From: JACPPO01 sp965262505
Lineage (GTDB): Bacteria > Acidobacteriota > Vicinamibacteria > Vicinamibacterales > UBA2999
Reading direction: 5' to 3'
Length of the DNA: 64,000 bases
Assembly: GCA_965262505.1 (NCBI GenBank)
Contig: CBDHFM010000030.1
Location: 1,984,001 to 2,048,000 of the forward strand
A program made the position numbers and the translations under genes. Position 1 is the stretch's first letter; each line of letters starts with the position of its first letter. The notes under the pieces are model-generated. The model was not told where the DNA came from. It was given only the letters and a program-made list of their open reading frames with translations, and did no database searches. Positions 25,022 to 33,918 of the stretch are shown here, one piece after another.

Positions 25022-26044
25022 ATGAAACGCTATGGGATTCACGCATTCTTGAGTCTTTTACTTTTCGCTGGGGGAATCTCAGCGGGAGTGAGCGCCCAGT
25101 CCGCCGATGCCCATGTGGCCGCGGCTAAGACAGCGGCCTCCGAGGCGGGACTGTTCGATTTCACGACCACCTTCACCTCGGTTTGCCGCGAAACTGAGCC
25201 CGGCACGCAGGGTCTAGGGACGCCGGAAGAGCCCGACGATTTCGACGAAAGGCCGATTCCGGAGCGTGCCGAATGGTACGTCGAACCGGTGCGAGTGTTC
25301 GACAACCTCTACAACGTGGGCACTACCTTCCATGTATGGGCGGTGAATACATCCGAAGGGATCATCCTGCTCAATTCGGGCAAAGACTACTCCATGGATG
25401 GGGTTGTCGAAGGACTGCAGGCCGTGGATCTGGATCCGGCCGATGTCAAATATATCGTCATTCTCGCCCCCCACGACCTGCACTATGGGGCGGCCAAGTT
25501 GTTCCAGGACCGTTACGGTTCGCGGATTCTGCTGTCGGAAGCGGATTGGAAGATCATCGAGGCGACCGAGTATGTGCCCGCGAGACTCAAACCCCGGAAG
25601 GACATGGTGGTCACGGACGGGCAGCAACTGACGCTCGGTGATACGACGCTGACGTTGCACATCACACCGGGCCATGGCCCGGGCTCGCTTTCGGTGCTGG
25701 TGCCGTTGCAGGACGGAAATGAACAGCATCTTGGCGCCTTGGTCGGAGGCAGGGATTGGAACTACCTGGAGGAGGGGCTCCACTATTTCTCAAGTGAAGA
25801 AGAGGCCGCCAGGGCCTGGAAAGCATCCGTCTCGCGGTTTCGGGACATCGCAGCTCAGGCCGGCGCCGATGTCCTGCTGGCGACGCGTACGCATCACGAT
25901 TCAACCGACGGGAAGGTCCGCGCTTTGAAAGCGCGCGGGGCGGGCGCGCCCCATCCCTTTGTGAACCAGAACGCCGTCGGCCGATATTTGACGGTGGTCA
26001 GCGAATGTATGGATGCTCAGCTGGCGCGGAGGGCAGCGCGGTAG
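25022..26044 (+). CDS. Exported metallo-beta-lactamase-fold protein with eroded metal site
   Basis: 340 residues with a signal peptide (to about S-A-Q-S). The MBL fold is shown by similarity to the neighbour at 30008-30994 along W-A-V-N-T-S-E-G-I-I-L-L-N-S-G, K-D-M-V-V-T-D-G-Q-Q-L-T-L-G-D-T-T and T-P-G-H-G-P-G. The metal motif H-x-H-x-D-H is changed to A149-P-H-D-L-H154: the first His is Ala and the Asp is Leu. The third-strand His (T-P-G-H) is kept. It is probably inactive as a canonical di-zinc hydrolase, or has a new role. AAGGAAACC precedes the ATG. Confidence 0.85.
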   Translation: MKRYGIHAFLSLLLFAGGISAGVSAQSADAHVAAAKTAASEAGLFDFTTTFTSVCRETEPGTQGLGTPEEPDDFDERPIPERAEWYVEPVRVFDNLYNVGTTFHVWAVNTSEGIILLNSGKDYSMDGVVEGLQAVDLDPADVKYIVILAPHDLHYGAAKLFQDRYGSRILLSEADWKIIEATEYVPARLKPRKDMVVTDGQQLTLGDTTLTLHITPGHGPGSLSVLVPLQDGNEQHLGALVGGRDWNYLEEGLHYFSSEEEAARAWKASVSRFRDIAAQAGADVLLATRTHHDSTDGKVRALKARGAGAPHPFVNQNAVGRYLTVVSECMDAQLARRAAR

Positions 26045-26050
26045 GTTGGC

Positions 26051-26097
26051 ATGAACCGGCTCCGGCCTTTCCCATATTGAGAAGGGCCGGAGTTCAT
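26051..26097 (+). terminator. Hairpin after the MBL-fold gene
   Basis: An inverted repeat of about 11 bp (CTCCGGCCTTT against AAGGGCCGGAG) with outer ATGAA/TTCAT, starting 7 bases after the stop. No T-run follows, so its action as an intrinsic terminator is uncertain. Confidence 0.45.
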
Positions 26098-26226
26098 CAC
26101 CACACTGTGACCGCCAGCCATCGCGCATAATGGGCGCTGTCCTGACCGGCTGATGCGGTTCGCTCATTCTCTTTGCCTCTTTGCAACCATGCAGACTCCC
26201 CGCGAGTCTTCTACCCAAGGTGGTCC

Positions 26227-27576
26227 ATGAGTGCTTCTACCCGAATCCTGTCCGCGGGTATGAACGTGCTTGCCACGACCATCGTGCTCGTGACCGCCGT
26301 ATTTCTCGTCGAGGCTGCCGGGCAGACCTCCGACCCTGTTGCCGGAGACTGGCGACAATGGGGCGGGCCGACGCGCAATTTCATGTCCGAGGCGGTGGGG
26401 CTGGCAGACTCCTGGGGCGAGGACGGCCCGTCGGTTGTCTGGACTCGGCCGCTGGGTCTTGGCCACTCGTCAATCGCGGTTGACGGCGGTGTCTTGTACA
26501 CGATGTACCGGCGCGGCGAGGAGTCGGCCGGGCGGGCTGGACGGGGAAACCGAGGTGGGGGGGTCGAAGCGAGCGAAGTCGTCATCGCAATGGGCGCGGC
26601 GACTGGGGAGACCAAGTGGGAATACGAGTATCCCTCGGAGCCGCTGAACTTTCGCTTCGGTGCCGGACCCCATTCGACGCCCCTGGTCGTCGGCGACCTG
26701 GTCTTTACCGTCGGTACCAACAAACAGGTCCACGCTTTGACGAAAGAGACCGGGGAACTGGTCTGGTCTCACGATCTCGTCGACGAGTATGGCGCGCCGC
26801 CCACTCTGATTCGGCCTGCCGTCAAGGCAGGTTACGGGGGGAACCCGCTAGCTTTCGAGGGCACGATCATCCTCCAGGCCGGGGGCGAGGGTCAGGCCGT
26901 GATGGCGTTTCGACAGCGTGACGGTGCATTGGTCTGGAAGAACGGCGACTTTCTGATCGCCAACGCCGCGCCCATACTGATCGATGTCGATGGTCAGCCT
27001 CAGGTGGTCATCGTGGGCGGACAGACGATCAATGGACTGGACCCGGCCACGGGCGAGATCCTCTGGTCGCATCCCCATGACACCGATGGCGACATGAACA
27101 ACAGCATGCCGCTTTGGGGGCCAGACAACGTGCTGTTCGTTTCATCGGCCTACAACCAGGGAAGCCGCGCCCTCAGGCTCACCCGTCAGGGTGTGGTCAC
27201 AGACGTCGAAGAACTCTGGTTTACAGGCCGGATGAAACTCATGTTCGTCAATGCGATTCGCGTCGGCGATTTCGTCTACGGTACCGATGGAGGTTTCGGT
27301 CCGGCATTCCTGACGGCTTTGGACATCAACACTGGCGTGGCTGGATGGCAGGAGCGCGGTTTCGGCCGGTCGAGTCTCGTGCACGCAGATGGAAAAGTGT
27401 TCCTCCTTGATGAGGATGGCGATCTGGTTCTGGGAAGAGTTTCGCCCACAGGTTTCAGTACACTGGGCCGGGCTCACATCTTCGACACGACGGCGTGGAC
27501 GGTCCCCACGGTGGTTGGAACGACGCTCTACGCCCGTGATCGCGAGAAAATCGTGGCGCTCGACGTCGGTAGGTAG
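26227..27576 (+). CDS. Exported PQQ-like beta-propeller protein
   Basis: 449 residues with a signal peptide (L-A-T-T-I-V-L-V-T-A-V-F-L-V-E-A-A-G-Q). WD/PQQ-like blades with the recurring Trp motif: G-E-T-K-W-E-Y-E-Y, G-E-L-V-W-S-H-D, G-A-L-V-W-K-N-G, G-E-I-L-W-S-H-P. No PQQ-binding Cys pair or dehydrogenase Asp/Glu set was recognised, so it may be a binding or scaffold propeller of the BamB-like or quinoprotein type. ATG at 26227 gives the signal peptide. Confidence 0.85.
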   Translation: MSASTRILSAGMNVLATTIVLVTAVFLVEAAGQTSDPVAGDWRQWGGPTRNFMSEAVGLADSWGEDGPSVVWTRPLGLGHSSIAVDGGVLYTMYRRGEESAGRAGRGNRGGGVEASEVVIAMGAATGETKWEYEYPSEPLNFRFGAGPHSTPLVVGDLVFTVGTNKQVHALTKETGELVWSHDLVDEYGAPPTLIRPAVKAGYGGNPLAFEGTIILQAGGEGQAVMAFRQRDGALVWKNGDFLIANAAPILIDVDGQPQVVIVGGQTINGLDPATGEILWSHPHDTDGDMNNSMPLWGPDNVLFVSSAYNQGSRALRLTRQGVVTDVEELWFTGRMKLMFVNAIRVGDFVYGTDGGFGPAFLTALDINTGVAGWQERGFGRSSLVHADGKVFLLDEDGDLVLGRVSPTGFSTLGRAHIFDTTAWTVPTVVGTTLYARDREKIVALDVGR

Positions 27577-27708
27577 GGTTCAGTCTGCGTCACGTTTACA
27601 GCCTTCTTGAAAACGAAGGCGTGTTGGCCCACCGCCACCGACCTCGCCCTGGAGGATCACTCCGCACTAGTCGCGAAGTTGACTGAGTGCGACAGAGAAG
27701 GAGGACTT

Positions 27709-28560
27709 ATGGTGAACCGGATCAGACGCAAGCTTCTGAAGACTGGCGCCGCGGCGGCGGCGATCGCTGCCACGCCGAGGGTGCTCGCGCAGGGCGGGAG
27801 CGCAGAAACCGGACGCTTCTACCAGAGAGGAAATGTCCGCATCCGCTATGAGGAGTCGGGAGCGGGTTTCCCGCTGTTGCTCATCTCGGGCGGGGGGTTG
27901 AACGGCTCGACGATCGCGGGCATCCGCGGCGGCAGTCCCTTTGACACCCTTGAGGCGTTCAGCGGGGAGTTCCGCTGTATCTACGCCGACCTGCGCAACT
28001 CGGCCGGTGAGTCCACCGGGCCGCTCGAGGTCGATCGGCCGTGGGATTCCCACACCGACGACCATCTCGGTCTGATGGATCACCTGGGCATCGACAGGTT
28101 CATGGTGCTCGGCTTCTGTATTGCTGGTCCCTTCATCTGGAACCTCATCAGGCGGGCGCCCGACCGCGTCGTCGCGGCAGTGCCAGCGCAGCCCGTCGGC
28201 TTCCGACCGGAGCTGCCGAACGCCATGTATGACAGCCAGCGAAGGGGGTGGGCCGCACCGCTGGTCGAGCGGCGCCCCGACATCGCGACTGAGATGACCG
28301 ACCGGTTCCTGACCAGGATGTTCCGCACCAACCCTGACTTCGTCTTCACGGTGACGTGCGACTTCGTGAGGGGGTGTCAGACGCCGGTGCTGGTCCTGCC
28401 GGACGACACCGGAGGGCACTCGCTCGACGCCGCGATCGAGAGCGCGATGCTCGCGCCGAACGGCCAAATGAGCATGTACCCCTGGAAAGACACCCCGGAG
28501 AAGATTCCGCTGGCGGTGCGCCACGTTCGCAGCTTCCTGCTGTCGCATCGGCCGGCCTGA
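27709..28560 (+). CDS. Exported alpha/beta hydrolase with Cys nucleophile
   Basis: 283 residues. The N-terminus M-V-N-R-I-R-R-K-L-L-K-T-G followed by an Ala-rich segment is Tat-like. The alpha/beta fold: oxyanion region L-I-S-G-G-G-L-N-G, nucleophile elbow V-L-G-F-C137-I-A-G, and the catalytic His region D-D-T-G-G-H-S-L-D. The Ser of G-x-S-x-G is replaced by Cys, as in dienelactone-hydrolase-like members. A GGAGG site lies 7 bases before ATG. It sits among other exported hydrolases. Confidence 0.85.
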   Translation: MVNRIRRKLLKTGAAAAAIAATPRVLAQGGSAETGRFYQRGNVRIRYEESGAGFPLLLISGGGLNGSTIAGIRGGSPFDTLEAFSGEFRCIYADLRNSAGESTGPLEVDRPWDSHTDDHLGLMDHLGIDRFMVLGFCIAGPFIWNLIRRAPDRVVAAVPAQPVGFRPELPNAMYDSQRRGWAAPLVERRPDIATEMTDRFLTRMFRTNPDFVFTVTCDFVRGCQTPVLVLPDDTGGHSLDAAIESAMLAPNGQMSMYPWKDTPEKIPLAVRHVRSFLLSHRPA

Positions 28561-28629
28561 AGGCAGACCGAAAAGCGCTCCGGCGGCGGCTGGGGGGTAA
28601 GAACTGATGCTCAATAAAGGGTTGTCGTG

Positions 28630-29679
28630 ATGATCATTCGTAGAATATTTTTTCTTTGCCTCTTGGGTTTCCCTATCGTGAGCGGTGCCCATCACGCTGT
28701 TGCCGGCAGCTACGATGCCACGAGGGTGATTGAGGTCGAAGGCGAAGTGACGGATATCCTCTGGCGAAACCCTCACGTTCAGGCATCAATGCGTGTGATC
28801 GATCAGAACGGTAGTCCGCAGGACTGGGATTTGGCGACGACGTCGCTGAGCAATCTGCGACGGTGGCAGATCGATCCGTCCTTTATCGAGGTCGGGGATA
28901 CCATTCGAGTAGCCGGGAATCCTGCTATTCGCACTGAGCACGGACTCTACATCAGCAACGTGCTGACAAGCGACGGCGAGGAAGTCTTGTTGGCGGATAG
29001 TGTCCAGCCGAGATGGACAGACCGAATTATCGAGATGGCAGAGAGTAGGCGTCGTGGAGTCGGCGATACTTCCGCCCCAGAGCTGGGCATATTCCGCATC
29101 TGGAGTACGCCCCCCGGCATCCCGACGCTGATTCCACGAGACATTGGGCGAACTCCCTCCGGCCGCGCGAACCTGACAGAGGCTGCATTGCAATCTGTCG
29201 ACGCGTTTGTATGGGAGCGAGACAATCCGCTACAAAACTGTGCCCCGAAGGGTATGCCGTTGATCGTAGGTGTACCGTATCCCTTCGAGTTCGTGCGGGA
29301 CGGAGACAACATCCTGTGGCACAACGAGGAGTACGACACGGTTCGCACGATCCATATGGCGCCGGACGCCTCCCTCGAGGGGCAGCCGGATTCCCTGCTC
29401 GGCTATTCGGTTGGTCGCTGGGAGGATGATCGTACCCTCGTGGTCACCACGACCCACACGAACTGGGGGCACTTAGACGGCCAGGGTATCCCGGTGAGTA
29501 CGGCAGCGGAAATGGTAGAGCGTTTTATCTTAAGCTCGCAGGGGGATAGGCTGGACTTCAGTATGACGTTCACCGATCCCGAGAATCTGGTCGAACCATT
29601 GACGTTCGGAAAACACTGGGTCTGGTATCCGGATGCGGAGGTGGGGGCCTACGAGTGCTTAGTCGCGGCGGAAGACTAA
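28630..29679 (+). CDS. DUF6152 domain fused to its secreted partner domain
   Basis: 349 residues with a signal peptide ending just before A-H-H-A. The first about 110 residues are DUF6152 (V-E-G-E-V-T-D-I-L-W-R-N-P-H-V, V-G-D-T-I-R-V-A-G-N-P-A). The remainder carries the partner motifs I-L-W-H-N-E-E-Y-D-T-V-R, Y-S-V-G-R-W-E-D-D-R-T-L-V-V and W-Y-P-D-A-E. It matches the separate gene pairs at 21934/22395 and 35089/35668 joined in one chain. ATG at 28630; an in-frame GTG immediately before is also possible. Confidence 0.88.
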   Translation: MIIRRIFFLCLLGFPIVSGAHHAVAGSYDATRVIEVEGEVTDILWRNPHVQASMRVIDQNGSPQDWDLATTSLSNLRRWQIDPSFIEVGDTIRVAGNPAIRTEHGLYISNVLTSDGEEVLLADSVQPRWTDRIIEMAESRRRGVGDTSAPELGIFRIWSTPPGIPTLIPRDIGRTPSGRANLTEAALQSVDAFVWERDNPLQNCAPKGMPLIVGVPYPFEFVRDGDNILWHNEEYDTVRTIHMAPDASLEGQPDSLLGYSVGRWEDDRTLVVTTTHTNWGHLDGQGIPVSTAAEMVERFILSSQGDRLDFSMTFTDPENLVEPLTFGKHWVWYPDAEVGAYECLVAAED

Positions 29680-29689
29680 CGCTTCGCTC

Positions 29690-29940
29690 CACTACCTCGC
29701 CACGTGTTGCTTGAGGCGAACGGAAACATCGTCCTCAACTGGTTCGAGGAACTGCGGCGGCCGGTGCCGACGAACTGACCCGGCCGCCTCACGGAACTGG
29801 ACACCACTGCCGCGCCGATCACGCTGCTGCAGAACTGGACGCCGCCCGAACCATGAGCCTGACTCCCGGCACCCGCCTCGGCCCGTATGAGATCACCGCC
29901 CAGATCGGCGAAGGCGGGAGGGCACGCCAGAGGTCGTAGA
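29690..29940 (+). pseudogene. Kinase 3' end followed by a kinase 5' end (array remnant)
   Basis: 29701-29778 encodes only the tail N-W-F-E-E-L-R-R-P-V-P-T-N-stop, the usual C-terminus of Pkn-type kinases in this lineage. After about 80 bases, ATG at 29853 opens M-S-L-T-P-G-T-R-L-G-P-Y-E-I-T-A-Q-I-G-E-G-G and stops at about 29940. Both kinase bodies are missing. The region fits decay of two tandem kinase genes. Confidence 0.8.
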
Positions 29941-30007
29941 ACGAGCCTTCGGTTGACCTGGAGGCCGTTGATATCGCCTATCGCCCTAGACAAGAGGAGG
30001 AAGATCG

Positions 30008-30994
30008 ATGTTCAGGAATATGTTGGTTCGCATGGCCGTCCCCCTCGCCATTCTTGCCGGCTCGCAGTCCGGACTCGGGGCCCAGGGACCGAGCGTTCCG
30101 ACCGCCGAGGCGCTGGCCGCATCCGAGGAGGCTCAGCAGCACATCGCGGCGGCGATGGTGCTGGCCAAGTCCGATCTGATCGATAAGGCGAAGGCATTCT
30201 GCACGCCTACAGGTCCCAGACGGGCCGCGCTGGTGAGGCAGGATGCAGGACTGCCGCCGATCGAGGACCATGTCGTCGAACCGACGCGCGTGTTTGAGAA
30301 CTTGTATTTCATCGGTTTCAACGACGTGGGCGCGTGGGCCATCGAAACGAGCGAGGGCCTCATCCTGATGGATACGCTCAACACCCCCGACGAGGCGCGG
30401 GACGTGCTGGTACCAGGTCTGGAGAAGGTGGGTCTCGACCCGGAGCAGATCAAGTACATCGTCATCGGGCATGGTCACAATGACCACGTGGGGGGGGCGT
30501 CCTATCTCGAGGAAACGTACGGGGCACGAATCCTGATCAGCGGCCCGGATTGGGACCTGGCGTTGTCCGACGAGCGGCCAAGGCCGACGCGGGACATGGT
30601 CGTGACCGATGGTCAGGAGTTGACGCTGGGAGATACGACGGTCACGCTGGCGCTCACCCCAGGTCATACGGCGGGCACGCTGGCGATGCTGGTACCGGTC
30701 AAGCATCTTGGGCGCACGCACACGGCGTTGATCCTGAGCGGCACCGGGATGCCCACTCGGGAATCCCTCGCGATCTTCACGCACGTGTTCGACGACTTCG
30801 CGCGGCCGCTCAAGGCAGAGACCGCAATCGGCGGTCACCCTGGGATCTCGATGAACACGCTGGAGCTGCACGAGCAGCTTCGCCAGCGGTATCCGGATGG
30901 ACCGCACCCCTTGCTTCTCGGCGAAGAGCCATTCGACCGTTACATGTCCATCATGCTGGAATGCGCCAGCGCGAGGCTCGCGGCGACGGAGTGA
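30008..30994 (+). CDS. Exported metallo-beta-lactamase-fold hydrolase, intact metal site
   Basis: 328 residues, signal peptide to about L-G-A-Q. Canonical zinc motif H155-G-H-N-D-H160-V-G-G, then T-P-G-H-T-A-G with the next His ligand, and a C-terminal G-G-H-P. About 100 N-terminal residues precede the MBL core. A GAGGAGG site precedes the ATG. Paralog of the gene at 25022, which has lost two of these residues. The substrate is unknown; lactone, ester or sulfate ester hydrolysis are possible for this fold. Confidence 0.9.
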   Translation: MFRNMLVRMAVPLAILAGSQSGLGAQGPSVPTAEALAASEEAQQHIAAAMVLAKSDLIDKAKAFCTPTGPRRAALVRQDAGLPPIEDHVVEPTRVFENLYFIGFNDVGAWAIETSEGLILMDTLNTPDEARDVLVPGLEKVGLDPEQIKYIVIGHGHNDHVGGASYLEETYGARILISGPDWDLALSDERPRPTRDMVVTDGQELTLGDTTVTLALTPGHTAGTLAMLVPVKHLGRTHTALILSGTGMPTRESLAIFTHVFDDFARPLKAETAIGGHPGISMNTLELHEQLRQRYPDGPHPLLLGEEPFDRYMSIMLECASARLAATE

Positions 30995-31122
30995 CGGGGG
31001 ACTGCTAGTCGCGAAACGAGAGCACATGGCGAGAGTGCGCTCAGATGCGTACGGCCGGCTCAGGACACGAGCCGCACTTCTCCCGAGAAGTCGAATCCAA
31101 TCGTATGGACGGGGTTACGCAA

Positions 31123-31149
31123 GGGTCCAAATCCCTGTACCGGTACCAT
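31123..31149 (+). other. tRNA 3'-end-like fragment
   Basis: AAGGGTCCAAATCCCTGT followed by ACCGGTACCA resembles the T-arm and acceptor end of the tRNA-Glu at 23328-23402; the last 12 bases (GTACCGGTACCA) are identical. No other tRNA arms are present. It could be an old attachment-site copy or a decayed tRNA piece. The rest of 30995-31322 has no credible gene. Confidence 0.5.
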
Positions 31150-31322
31150 ACCTACGGTAACTCCCCGATCTTCGCCGTCACGTTTAAGGGCAACGTCCGG
31201 CTCGCGGCCTAAGAGCCTGTAACAAAACCCCCAATCGGCACTCGTCGGGTGGGTGCGCTGGCGCCGCCAGGCCACCTTGGACGTCAGCATGTCTAGAAAT
31301 AGCCTCTACGCAGTTTCAGGAT

Positions 31323-33527
31323 TCAATAGCGGAAAGTACGCCCCAGCCGCACGGAGAATTGCGTTCTTTGCGCAATGAAGCGTGAGCCTGGAACCTGCGC
31401 TGCTTGGCCGAACGCGACGAAGAATTCATCGCCTGGGTTGATCTCCCAGCGGTACCGCGACAGAAAACCGAACTCTTCGCTGTCGTTGTCGTATTGCACC
31501 TGTAGATCAAGTTTCATGTAGGGCGTGAAGTTGACATTGACAGTGCTGGTCAGGACATGGATGTCGACCTTGCCGCCGGGCAGGTCAAGAAACGTCGCTT
31601 CCCACCCCGCCACAATCTCGTAGAACTCGTTCGGGCGGTAAAAGGTGTTCAACGCTGTTTCGATCGCGTCGCCGCTGTAGAAACTACAACAAGAGGCGTC
31701 GATTCCAATCGAGAGGGCGCGCGCGCCCGAACTCATAAACGTGGCTCGAACGTTGGTCCATGTGTCGCGGCCTGCCGGTACAAGGATGTCTGCCACCTCG
31801 AATGGGTCCGAGACATTCTCGAAGATGTTCACGACGTCAAGACGGTAGCTATATTCTGAGGTGGTCTGTGCCAGGGCGGACAGTCGACTTTCCCGGGATT
31901 CGAGGCGGCCGTCGAGATTCGTAACGGACGTGGTCCCCCCGCCAAACTCTATGACTCGGAGGAAGTGGTCCTGGAATCGTTTCCGCCTGTACAGATTGCC
32001 TTGGTACCGTCGAATGTCGGTCCGATTGATGAAACCCAGAGCGGGCTCGAAGTTGGCACCAACGTGCTTGAAATCAGCGTCCCATCCCCAGGGCTCGTTC
32101 GGATAGTCGAGCGCCAGGCCGAAGATGTTGTCCTCGCCACGCGAACTGGACAAGCTGCGTTCGAAGTACGCATCGGACTGGAAGATGCCACCGCCCAGCC
32201 AGTTCGAACTCCGATACTGAAAATCGGTTCCAACAACCGTGTTGTCGCTTGCACCCGTCGGATCGCCGTCAGTGATGACAATGCCCATTCTGGACTCGGT
32301 GAACACCGGCCGCGTGATGCGCGCGACCGAAAGGACCTGCCCGGACGACGTAGGTGTGTCGCCGGTCAATACGCTGAGCGCACCGATGTTGAAGCCTTCG
32401 AAGGTACCCGATAACTTTCCGCCCGCGACGACATCTACCTGCTCTCCGTTCACGAGCCCGATATTGCGGGTAAAGAATGGGCGTCCATTGTTCGCGGTGT
32501 GGTCGAAACCGCGCGAGAAGCCCCGGCCGCCGAACTCGAAGGCTCCCGCATCCTGCAGGAAGAAGTCGCGCGTTTCGGGAAAGAACAACGAGAAGCGGGT
32601 CGTGTTGATCTGACGGGCATCGAGGGGCGCGTCGGAAAAATCGGGATTGAAGGTCAGCGTGCCGGTCAGGCTCGACGTGATGCGATAAAAGGCATTGCCG
32701 CCGCCCATGACACTCAAGTCGGTGTCCTCGCCCGGTACATGCCAATCGCGCCTGGCACGCGTGACGCCGTACGCCTGCACGTCGAGTCCGAGCCCCCGGT
32801 TTACATCCCTGATCCCGGTGAGCGTCCCCGCTTGCGAGACATCCGTAAAGTCCAGCGCCGGATTCTGCACCGCCCATTGGACGTCTTCGTTCTTGCGCCG
32901 AATGCTGCGACTGACGTCGAAGCCCCAGTCGGTCTCTCCAGCCTCGTAAGAGAGGCTTTGAAACGGTATGGCTATTTCGGCCACCCAACCATCGTCAACC
33001 ACACGGGTTCTGAAGTCCCAGATGGGATCCCAGTCCTCCAGCTCTTCCGAATTGTTCAGGTACAGCGAGTCGTTGCGTCCGCCGGAAGGACTGATCTGAA
33101 ACGAATATGCGTTGCGTCGTGTCGGGCCTGGGTCGAGAAAGAAACCGACGTTGTCGCCTGTATAAATTTCTGCGTCACGCGCCATGGAGCGCAGGATGAT
33201 CAAGTCCGGCTCGCTGTCGTAGGCATAGATACCAAAGTAGAGATTGTTCTCGTCGTACATGATGCGCAGGACCGTTCGCTCTGTGGCTGGCGCACCGGTA
33301 TCGGGTTGCACCTGTCGAAAGTCATCGAGAACCGCCGCGCTTGTCCAGGAGAGGTCGGAGAGATCGCCGTCAATCGTGGGGGCTTCGTCCACGTCGATCC
33401 GCGCCGCCGCGATGCTCCGGTCAGGAAGAATGACCTCGGCTTGTGCTGACACAGCGTCAGGGGGCCACGCGAAAATGAAGATGGCAAGAAGTCCGGGGAG
33501 CAAAACCAATGATCGACAAAGACGCAT
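31323..33527 (-). CDS. Exported CBM9/DUF5916 outer-membrane-like protein
   Basis: 734 residues with a signal peptide (M-R-L-C-R-S-L-V-L-L-P-G-L-L-A-I-F-I-F-A-W). The N-terminal domain (about 40-220) is a CBM9-like beta sandwich (P-T-I-D-G-D-L-S-D-L-S-W, L-Y-F-G-I-Y-A-Y-D). It is followed by DUF5916 (F-N-P-D-F-S-D-A-P-L-D-A-R-Q-I-N, R-F-S-L-F-F-P-E-T-R-D-F-F-L) and a beta-barrel that ends in an aromatic residue (T-F-R-Y). Role unknown; carbohydrate or glycan binding and transport is inferred. ATG at 33527 gives the signal peptide. A kinase remnant is fused in frame upstream. Confidence 0.88.
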   Translation of the reverse strand: MRLCRSLVLLPGLLAIFIFAWPPDAVSAQAEVILPDRSIAAARIDVDEAPTIDGDLSDLSWTSAAVLDDFRQVQPDTGAPATERTVLRIMYDENNLYFGIYAYDSEPDLIILRSMARDAEIYTGDNVGFFLDPGPTRRNAYSFQISPSGGRNDSLYLNNSEELEDWDPIWDFRTRVVDDGWVAEIAIPFQSLSYEAGETDWGFDVSRSIRRKNEDVQWAVQNPALDFTDVSQAGTLTGIRDVNRGLGLDVQAYGVTRARRDWHVPGEDTDLSVMGGGNAFYRITSSLTGTLTFNPDFSDAPLDARQINTTRFSLFFPETRDFFLQDAGAFEFGGRGFSRGFDHTANNGRPFFTRNIGLVNGEQVDVVAGGKLSGTFEGFNIGALSVLTGDTPTSSGQVLSVARITRPVFTESRMGIVITDGDPTGASDNTVVGTDFQYRSSNWLGGGIFQSDAYFERSLSSSRGEDNIFGLALDYPNEPWGWDADFKHVGANFEPALGFINRTDIRRYQGNLYRRKRFQDHFLRVIEFGGGTTSVTNLDGRLESRESRLSALAQTTSEYSYRLDVVNIFENVSDPFEVADILVPAGRDTWTNVRATFMSSGARALSIGIDASCCSFYSGDAIETALNTFYRPNEFYEIVAGWEATFLDLPGGKVDIHVLTSTVNVNFTPYMKLDLQVQYDNDSEEFGFLSRYRWEINPGDEFFVAFGQAAQVPGSRFIAQRTQFSVRLGRTFRY

Positions 33528-33529
33528 TG

Positions 33530-33629
33530 TGCGGTCGAGGTGAGTGTCTTTGGCTTTGTAGACCTCGCCCATGCCGCCTGGCGACTGGATCTCATACGGG
33601 CCGAGGCGGGTGCCGGGAGCTAGAGACAT
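33530..33629 (-). pseudogene. Kinase N-terminal remnant in frame with the DUF5916 gene
   Basis: ATG at 33629 opens M-S-L-A-P-G-T-R-L-G-P-Y-E-I-Q then G-G-M-G-E-V-Y-K-A-K-D-T-H-L-D-R-T, and runs without a stop into the DUF5916 start at 33527. The glycine loop is shortened. Translation from 33629 would bury the signal peptide by 34 residues, so use of 33527 is more likely. Confidence 0.8.
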
Positions 33630-33674
33630 GTCTGCTGTCTGGACCGGCTGAATTATAGGGGGAACGGGCGCTCG

Positions 33675-33720
33675 GGTCCCGTCCGCGGCCACCCGCAGCG
33701 AGGTTATGAAACCGGTTCGA
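33675..33720 (+). repeat. Kinase leader repeat in opposite orientation
   Basis: GTCCCGTCCGCGGCCACCCG, then GCAGCGAGGTTATGAAACCG and GTTCGA match the leader copies at 4549, 23468 and 39752. It points away from the kinase remnant at 33530-33629, so leader and kinase start have been rearranged. About 33721-33900 between this and the next gene shows nothing recognisable. Confidence 0.65.
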
Positions 33721-33918
33721 GGAGGGTGCGCGGCCAGGATTGTTGACGCGAGCCTGAGCCCGTCTGGCGTGGCGAAAAAACCGCCGCCGCCGACCCTCCG
33801 CCGTGCTAAGGTGCGGAGCCTCGCGACATCACACTAGCAGCATTGCCGGCCCCGGCGTTGGCCCCCCAGCCCTGAGACGGCTCGGCCGCGAGGGCCACGG
33901 ATGTCCAGGAGGTGTTCG

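Noticed and set aside
31207..31240. AAGAGCCTGTAACAAAACCCCC looks like an IS end
   Set aside because: Only one end is visible, with no transposase or second inverted repeat nearby.
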